From contig DAHWBL010000388.1 in the NCBI GenBank assembly GCA_027323595.1, forward strand, positions 1 to 11,483: DNA of 11,483 nucleotides. The letters run 5' to 3'. The position numbers were made by a program, and so were the translations under genes. The notes beneath the pieces were generated by a model. It did not search any database and was not told the origin of the DNA. It saw only the letters and a program-made list of their open reading frames with translations. Source of the DNA: Acetobacteraceae bacterium. GTDB taxonomy: Bacteria; Pseudomonadota; Alphaproteobacteria; Acetobacterales; Acetobacteraceae. Position 1 is the stretch's first letter, and each line of letters starts with the position of its first letter. Below are positions 7,180 to 11,483 of this stretch, in pieces.

Positions 7180-7779
7180 TCAGGGGGCCTCGGAGTCCAT
7201 CAGCACGAACAGGACCTTTGCCGGCGCGCTGCCGTGATTGACCCATGCGTGGTTGGTGGCCTGTTGCACCACGATGTCGCCGGCTTTGAGATGCACCGTG
7301 CTGTCATCGAGCAGCATGTCGATCTCGCCGGACATGATGATGGCGTAATCGACGGTGCGGGTGCGGTGCATCATCGGGTCACGCGGGGGCATGCCCTTGG
7401 CGGGTGCGTTGGCGCCGATTGTTTTCATCATGAAATCAATTGGGAATTTCGCATCGTCGGCCGCGGTGGTCGGCGGAAATTCGGTGATGGTGAATTTGGT
7501 GCCCTGCGGCGGCGGCGGAAAGCCGATCGGGCGCTTGGCGAAATCCTCGCCGTTGGACATTGGCACCGGCGAGCCAGGCGTGATCCATAGCATCGCCGAG
7601 AGCGGCCGACCTGGCTTTTGCGCTGTCAGCGGCAGCACGCTGTCGAAGATGGCAGTGGATTTTCCGGACGCGTCAAGCCCGGTGACAACGCGGCGCACGC
7701 TGTCGTCGGCGTGCGCGGAGGCGATGGTGAGCGTGCCGGCAAGGGCCAGCGCGGTGAGGCCGGCGGTCGGATTTTTCAT
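7180..7779 (-). CDS. Exported cupin-domain protein
   Basis: The product has 199 residues. Residues 1-24 are a Sec-type signal peptide (MKNPTAGLTALALAGTL, cleavage likely after AHA), so the protein is predicted to be periplasmic. The C-terminal half is one cupin barrel: MHRTRTVDYAIIMSGEIDM (from 137) is motif 1 and AGDIVVQQATNHAWVN (166-181) is motif 2. Candidate metal ligands are His138 and His177, with Asp144 possible. The classical HxH of motif 1 is absent, so a dioxygenase-type iron site is not assured; binding or isomerase roles are equally possible. A GGGAG sequence about 8-9 nt upstream supports the ATG at 7779. It is second in a minus-strand pair, 42 bp after the second FAH gene, and very probably co-transcribed with it. 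Substrate unknown. Confidence 0.85.
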   Translation of the reverse strand: MKNPTAGLTALALAGTLTIASAHADDSVRRVVTGLDASGKSTAIFDSVLPLTAQKPGRPLSAMLWITPGSPVPMSNGEDFAKRPIGFPPPPQGTKFTITEFPPTTAADDAKFPIDFMMKTIGANAPAKGMPPRDPMMHRTRTVDYAIIMSGEIDMLLDDSTVHLKAGDIVVQQATNHAWVNHGSAPAKVLFVLMDSEAP

Positions 7780-7821
7780 TGTTGTCGTCTCCCTGTTTTT
7801 TCGGGTTTCGTTGGGTGGTGC

Positions 7822-8733
7822 CTACACGACCTTGGTGACCAGCTCGCCGAGCTGGTCGATGGTGATCGCGATGACGTCGCCGGAGTTGAGAAACACGCCG
7901 CTTTCGTTGCCGGTGCCCGCGGGTGTGCCGGTCATGATCACATCACCTGGATACAGCGTGAGTTTCTGCGACAGATGCGCGATCTGGTCGGCGATGGAAA
8001 AGATCATCGCGGCGGAATTGGAGTTCTGCTTCAGCGCGCCGTTGACGGTGAGCTTGATGGCGAGATTCATCGGGTCCGCGATGTCTGATGCGGGAACGAT
8101 CCATGGGCCGAGCGGCAGGGATCCGTCAAAGTTCTTGTGGGCGAGCCAATCCATCGCGAACGGCGAGGTTGCGGGCACGCCTTCGCGACGGCCCAGATCA
8201 CGCGCGGAGAGGTCGTTGCCAATGGTGTAGCCCGCGACATAGTCGTAGGCGCGTTCGACCGGCACGTCCTTTGCGACGCGTCCGATCACCACCGCGAGTT
8301 CGGCTTCCCAGTCGACCTTTTTGGCTGCTTTCGGCATGGTCACGGTTTGTCCGGGGTTGGCCAGAGAGCGCGGGCTTTTCATGAAGAACCAGGCCTTGAG
8401 ACCGGCTTCTTTCGGATTGGGGCCGAGAGGGGTGTTGTTGACCGCAGCCATCGCGGCGGCGTGGTCGGCATAGTTGGCGCCGGCGCAATAGATCTGCGCG
8501 GGGGCACCAAGCGGGGCGAGCAGCCCGGCCTGGGCAAGCGGGATCGCGGCGCCAAGCGGGGCGGCACGTTCGATCCGCGGCTTGAGGTCTTCCCATGCCG
8601 TCAGGATGTCCATGATCCGAAGCGGTGTGGGGCTGCCAAGGCAGATCGCGGCGTCATAAACCGCGCCATCGACCAGCAATCCGGCGCGCGCGCCGTCAAC
8701 GCCCGTATAATTCACCAAACGATAATTCTGCAT
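7822..8733 (-). CDS. Second FAH family protein, lacking the lid glutamate
   Basis: The protein has 303 residues from the ATG at 8733. The frame is open further upstream to 8799, but FAH-like sequence starts at MQNYRLVNYTG and a G-rich ribosome-site-like run precedes it. The metal ligands Glu143 and Glu145 (DWEAELAVVIGR) and Asp174 (NDLSARD), Lys200 (HKNFDG) and the TGTPAGTG loop are intact. In the lid motif ANYADHAAAM, His91 is present, but the position three residues later is Ala94 where FAHD1 and the first FAH enzyme of this window have Glu. It also has a longer insert around NNTPLGPNPKEAG. It is clearly a different subfamily from the 677-1561 enzyme, not a recent duplicate. It is likely cytoplasmic, leads the operon with the cupin, and is divergent from the BKACE gene. 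The reaction is unknown; ring-fission product hydrolysis, isomerisation or decarboxylation are possible. Confidence 0.92.
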   Translation of the reverse strand: MQNYRLVNYTGVDGARAGLLVDGAVYDAAICLGSPTPLRIMDILTAWEDLKPRIERAAPLGAAIPLAQAGLLAPLGAPAQIYCAGANYADHAAAMAAVNNTPLGPNPKEAGLKAWFFMKSPRSLANPGQTVTMPKAAKKVDWEAELAVVIGRVAKDVPVERAYDYVAGYTIGNDLSARDLGRREGVPATSPFAMDWLAHKNFDGSLPLGPWIVPASDIADPMNLAIKLTVNGALKQNSNSAAMIFSIADQIAHLSQKLTLYPGDVIMTGTPAGTGNESGVFLNSGDVIAITIDQLGELVTKVV

Positions 8734-8738
8734 GATTT

Positions 8739-8745
8739 CCCCCCC
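8739..8745 (-). promoter_or_regulatory. G-run ribosome-binding site of the second FAH gene
   Basis: On the reverse strand seven Gs followed by AAATC lie immediately before the ATG at 8733. This is the only purine-rich site near an in-frame start and favours 8733 over the upstream in-frame ATG at 8799. A bare G-run is an imperfect Shine-Dalgarno. Confidence 0.45.
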
Positions 8746-8812
8746 GTGTCTGAGGCGCTGATGATGCACGAGAACAACCGAACGGCAAAGCTGGTGCACG
8801 ACAAGGCTGGCG

Positions 8813-8845
8813 TTGGGGCGAAAATGGTTATACGGTATATCTAAC
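8813..8845. promoter_or_regulatory. Promoter/operator region with TATACGGTATA palindrome
   Basis: The palindrome TATAC-G-GTATA spans 8829-8839 in the 130-bp gap between the divergent second FAH gene and BKACE. TTGGGG (8813-8818) and TATATC (8836-8841), 17 bp apart, could be weak -35/-10 boxes for BKACE, with the palindrome overlapping the -10. GTATAC-like cores are common in operators of FadR-type GntR proteins, so a GntR regulator is a reasonable guess, not a demonstrated one. Confidence 0.4.
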
Positions 8846-8850
8846 AGCAG

Positions 8851-8858
8851 GGAGGAGG
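8851..8858 (+). promoter_or_regulatory. Strong Shine-Dalgarno deciding the BKACE start
   Basis: GGAGGAGG ends 5 nt before the ATG at 8864, an ideal spacing. The in-frame ATG at 8813 would add 17 residues encoded over the palindrome and this ribosome site, so it is rejected. Confidence 0.85.
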
Positions 8859-8863
8859 CGAAA

Positions 8864-9751
8864 ATGATTCAGAAAGTTATCGTGACGGTGGCGCCAACCG
8901 GAGGTATGGCGAACAAGGCGCAAAACCCAAGTTTGCCGACGCAGCCTGATGAAATCGCGCGCACGGTGGTCAATTGCTACAATGAGGGCGCGTCGGTCTG
9001 CGCGCTGCATGCGCGCCTTCCCAATGACCAGGCCACCTGCGACCCGGAAATCTATGGCGCGATGAACCGGATGATCCGCGATAAATGCGATATCATCCTG
9101 AACAACAGCACCGGCGGCGGGGTGGATGGGGAGATGACCCGCGACATCCGCCCCGGGCTTGGCGAGATTATTTTCGAGCAGCGCATGCGTGGGCTGGATG
9201 CGCCGCTGTGCGAGATGGCGACATTTGATTGCCACACCATCATGGCGCAGTTCCATGGCCGCAATCTGCTGATGCTGACGCCGTCGGATCTGTGCACGCA
9301 GATGGCGGAAAAATTCAAGCTGCGTGGCATCAAGCCGGAATGGGAAGTGTTCAGCCTGGCGCATCTGCTGCAGGACACGACCCGTCTGATCAAGGAAGGC
9401 TATGACAAGCCGCCTTATTTTATCAACATGGTTCTGAACACCATGGGGTTTCAGGGGGGGTATCCGTATTCGCCGCGGATCGTGCAGAGCTTTCTGGATC
9501 ATCTGCCCGAGCAAAGCGTGTTTTGCGTCAGCGCGATCGGACCGGCGCAATTGCCGGCGACCACGCTCGCGGTGCTGATGGGCGGGCATATCCGCGTCGG
9601 GCTCGAGGATAACAATTATTATCGGCGCGGCGAGTTGGCCACCAATGAGCAACTGGTGGCGCGCGCCGTGCGCATCATCCGCGAGCTTGGCGCCGAACCG
9701 GCGACGCCGGCCGAGGCGCGTGAAATTCTCGGCCTGGCGCCGGTGAGCTGA
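8864..9751 (+). CDS. BKACE / 3-keto-5-aminohexanoate cleavage enzyme family (DUF849)
   Basis: This 295-residue protein is the full length of the beta-keto acid cleavage family, TIM-barrel enzymes that take a beta-keto acid plus acetyl-CoA to acetoacetate and a new acyl-CoA. Family landmarks: VTVAPTGGMANKAQNPSLP near the N-terminus, EGASVCALHAR (41-51), IILNNSTGGG (77-86), and HIRVGLEDN with Arg244, Glu248 and Asp249. In characterised Kce, zinc is held by an HxH pair and the Glu of the GLEDN region. Here the pair reads Ala47-x-His49, so one usual ligand is missing; Cys46 adjoins it. Either this subfamily binds metal differently or the chemistry has changed. It is a single gene, divergent from the FAH/cupin pair and convergent with UbiD. 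Family is near certain, substrate unknown. Confidence 0.94.
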   Translation: MIQKVIVTVAPTGGMANKAQNPSLPTQPDEIARTVVNCYNEGASVCALHARLPNDQATCDPEIYGAMNRMIRDKCDIILNNSTGGGVDGEMTRDIRPGLGEIIFEQRMRGLDAPLCEMATFDCHTIMAQFHGRNLLMLTPSDLCTQMAEKFKLRGIKPEWEVFSLAHLLQDTTRLIKEGYDKPPYFINMVLNTMGFQGGYPYSPRIVQSFLDHLPEQSVFCVSAIGPAQLPATTLAVLMGGHIRVGLEDNNYYRRGELATNEQLVARAVRIIRELGAEPATPAEAREILGLAPVS

Positions 9752-9757
9752 TCTGCG

Positions 9758-11236
9758 TCAGCCAGGGGCCGGGCCGAGCAGCCAGCCGAATTTCTCCTGG
9801 GCGCGCCGGGCAACTTCGGGGCTCGGCGCGTTCGATGGGGGAAATTTGTCGCGCCAGTGAAACGGGCGGCATGCGTTGATCACGGCGACCGAATGGGTCA
9901 TGTCGCGCACCGCGCGCTTTTCCGCGGTCAGCATCGGATCGGCCGGCGAATCCCACGCGCCTTCGATGAACTGGATGGAGTGTTTGGGGTCGGTTCGGGT
10001 GAGCGTCGCCCAGATCAATTGTTCGAGGTTGGTGACATCGATGTCGTCATCAACGACGATCACATATTTGGAGGCATAGGCGGCGCCGCCGCATTGGGCG
10101 GCAATCGTGCCCGATTGCACGGCGTGGCCGGGATAGCGCTGTTTGATCGAGACGCCATGCAGCATGCGCGAGCCGCCGATTTCATGGCACCAGACCTTCT
10201 GCACATCGGGCACGCCCGCGGCGAGCATGTTTTGCTTCACCATCGCCGAGCGCATCACCGCCCGGTAGCGCGCCATCTCGTCCGGCCCGCCGCCCATTGG
10301 TGGCACGCCGAGCAGGATCGGGTCGTTACGATGGTAGATCGCCTGGATATCGAGAACATGCACGCTCGATGCGCCGCCGGCGTAGTGGCCGGTCCATTCG
10401 CCGAAGGGGCCTTCGGTTTGTCGCCTGTCGGGCGACACAAAGCCCTCCAGCACGATCTCGGCATTGGCGGGAAACGGAAGTCCGGTGATTTTGCCTGTTA
10501 CCATTTTGACCGGGCGGCCGCGCATGCCACCGATGATGTCCATCTCGAAGACGCCATACGGCGCTTCGGTGCCGCCGTAGAAAAAGGCGAGCGGGTCGCC
10601 GCCGAGCACCATGACCAGCGGCATTTTTTCGCCGCGGGCAAAATATTTTTCGCGATGGATGTAGCCGTGATGGCCGGCGGCCATCAGCACGCCGACGGAT
10701 TTCGCGTCATGCACCTGCGCGCGATACGCACCTGCGTTGAGCCAGCCTTCCTCGGGGTCGCGCGTGATGCTGTAGGTGCCGGTGCCGATGTAGCGGCCGC
10801 CGTCCTTTTCATGCCATACCGGCGCAGGAAATTTTTCGACGTCGATCGCGTCTCCAAGCAGGATATTGTCGAATATCGGGCCGGATTCCACCAGTTCGTG
10901 CGGCAGGATTTTCGGCTCGGCGAGATAGGCCTGGCGAAAGCCGTCGGAGAGCTCCCATTTATCCATGCCCGAGGGAAAGCCGAAGGTCGGTGCGCGACGC
11001 CGGCCGGCGAACATGTTGAGCAGCAGCCGATGCCCCTTGGGACAGCCAGGAATATCCTCGAAGACCACGCAGGGGCCGTCATCGGCGCGCAGCACCGCCT
11101 CGGCGGCGAGCCCGATATCCTCCTGCCAACTGGCTCCCTGAACATGGCGAACTTCGCCGAGGGATTCAGCGATCTCCAGCCATTCGCGTAGATCGTCATA
11201 GGCGATATGCGGTGCGCTGTTGCTGCCGGTCTGCAT
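9758..11236 (-). CDS. UbiD family prenylated-FMN-dependent (de)carboxylase
   Basis: This 492-residue protein is typical UbiD length. The catalytic Arg-Glu-Glu set of the family is intact: Arg172 in NAGAYRAQ, and Glu275 and Glu280 in EGPFGEWTGHYAGG (A. niger Fdc1 counterparts R173, E277, E282). Likely cofactor-metal ligands are Asn167, a His at 189/190 (AGHHGYIH) and Glu231 (GVFEMDIIGG). These enzymes reversibly decarboxylate alpha,beta-unsaturated or aromatic carboxylic acids in the cytoplasm using prFMN made by a UbiX flavin prenyltransferase, which is not in this window. The catabolic setting and lone position argue against the ubiquinone-pathway UbiD, so no symbol is given. AGGAAGGAG precedes the ATG at 11236 with a 6-nt gap. 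It ends 6 bp from the BKACE stop, converging, and is divergent from the GMC gene. Confidence 0.95.
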   Translation of the reverse strand: MQTGSNSAPHIAYDDLREWLEIAESLGEVRHVQGASWQEDIGLAAEAVLRADDGPCVVFEDIPGCPKGHRLLLNMFAGRRRAPTFGFPSGMDKWELSDGFRQAYLAEPKILPHELVESGPIFDNILLGDAIDVEKFPAPVWHEKDGGRYIGTGTYSITRDPEEGWLNAGAYRAQVHDAKSVGVLMAAGHHGYIHREKYFARGEKMPLVMVLGGDPLAFFYGGTEAPYGVFEMDIIGGMRGRPVKMVTGKITGLPFPANAEIVLEGFVSPDRRQTEGPFGEWTGHYAGGASSVHVLDIQAIYHRNDPILLGVPPMGGGPDEMARYRAVMRSAMVKQNMLAAGVPDVQKVWCHEIGGSRMLHGVSIKQRYPGHAVQSGTIAAQCGGAAYASKYVIVVDDDIDVTNLEQLIWATLTRTDPKHSIQFIEGAWDSPADPMLTAEKRAVRDMTHSVAVINACRPFHWRDKFPPSNAPSPEVARRAQEKFGWLLGPAPG

Positions 11237-11280
11237 TGGCCGCTCCTTCCTGGGGTCACGTATTGCCGCGCTCTTGGGGC

Positions 11281-11295
11281 AACGATAGCATCGTT
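11281..11295. promoter_or_regulatory. Perfect inverted repeat AACGAT-AGC-ATCGTT, candidate operator
   Basis: A six-base perfect inverted repeat with a 3-bp centre lies midway in the 97-bp gap between the divergent ubiD-like and GMC genes, about 45 bp from the UbiD start and 38 bp from the GMC start. Outer bases GCA/TTGC extend it imperfectly. Placement suits a shared repressor or activator site. Its sequence differs from the two other candidate operators in the window, so a different protein is implied. Confidence 0.45.
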
Positions 11296-11333
11296 TGCGC
11301 GATTGGGCAGTGCCGGCGGGCAGGGGGCAGGCG

Positions 11334-11483
11334 TTGGGCGAAGCGGTCGAGGAATATGATTATGTGATCGTCGGCGGCGGATCGGCGGGCTGTACGTTGG
11401 CCAACCGGCTGACCGCCGATCCGGATTGTCGTGTGCTGTTGCTGGAGGCCGGCGGCTGGGACACCGATCCTTGGATCCACATC
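11334..11483 (+). CDS. GMC family FAD oxidoreductase (partial, 5' end only)
   Basis: The last 150 bases encode the start of a GMC (choline dehydrogenase-like) oxidoreductase. YDYVIVGGGSAGCTLANRL is the dinucleotide-binding fold, with Gly14-x-Gly16-x-x-Gly19, followed by RVLLLEAGG, whose Glu38 would bind the FAD ribose. GMC enzymes oxidise alcohols with FAD. The start is uncertain: the frame opens after a TAG at 11286-11288, with TTG at 11334 (AGGGGG at 11322-11327, 6-nt gap) preferred and GTG at 11310 possible. No ATG fits. The gene runs off the right edge, so the substrate domain is not visible. Divergence from UbiD suggests membership of the same catabolic locus. Confidence 0.88.
   Translation, partial: MGEAVEEYDYVIVGGGSAGCTLANRLTADPDCRVLLLEAGGWDTDPWIHI

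Noticed and set aside
9747..9762. Small hairpin GCTGA-TCTGCG-TCAGC between BKACE and UbiD stops
   Set aside because: It has only five pairs, arises largely from the two opposing TGA stops, and has no T-run. It is too weak to call a terminator.
9857..11191. 444-codon plus-strand open frame opposite the UbiD gene
   Set aside because: It is antisense to a well-conserved UbiD protein and shows no family motif; its His/Ala/Gly/Asp-rich composition is a GC shadow.

Overview
The window is about 11.5 kb of high-GC, gene-dense DNA with bacterial organisation. Short gaps, GTG/TTG starts, an Rsc/Bug-type solute-binding protein, a FadR-type regulator and a DctB-like kinase all suggest an alphaproteobacterium. 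An Acetobacteraceae/Rhodospirillales-type soil or plant-associated heterotroph is my best guess, but this rests on gene content only. No phage, IS, tRNA, rRNA or CRISPR signal was seen, and every complete gene reads through without a frameshift.

Layout, left to right. (1) A FadR-like GntR regulator (minus strand, cut by the left edge) is divergent from a four-gene operon: an FAH-family hydrolase/isomerase, then TctC, TctB and TctA of a tripartite tricarboxylate transporter. The 98-bp space between them carries a symmetric ATTGGT/ACCAAT element. (2) A small lipoprotein follows, with a hairpin plus T-run after it. (3) A membrane sensor histidine kinase has no response regulator beside it. (4) Converging on the kinase is a minus-strand pair: a second FAH-family enzyme and an exported cupin. 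(5) Divergent from that pair is a BKACE (DUF849) beta-keto acid cleavage enzyme. (6) Converging on it, 6 bp away, is a UbiD-family prFMN decarboxylase. (7) Divergent from UbiD is the start of a GMC-type FAD oxidoreductase, cut by the right edge.

Read together, this looks like an uptake-and-catabolism locus for an organic acid, possibly aromatic or an unusual keto/dicarboxylate. TctCBA would import it, and UbiD, two FAH enzymes, BKACE and the GMC oxidoreductase supply decarboxylation, C-C cleavage and redox chemistry. The substrate cannot be read from the sequence. The combination UbiD + BKACE + two dissimilar FAH enzymes + a secreted cupin is the best candidate for an undescribed pathway. Notable details are a BKACE lacking the first His of its usual HxH zinc motif, a second FAH enzyme lacking the Glu of the His-x-x-Glu catalytic dyad, and different inverted repeats in each of the three divergent promoter regions.
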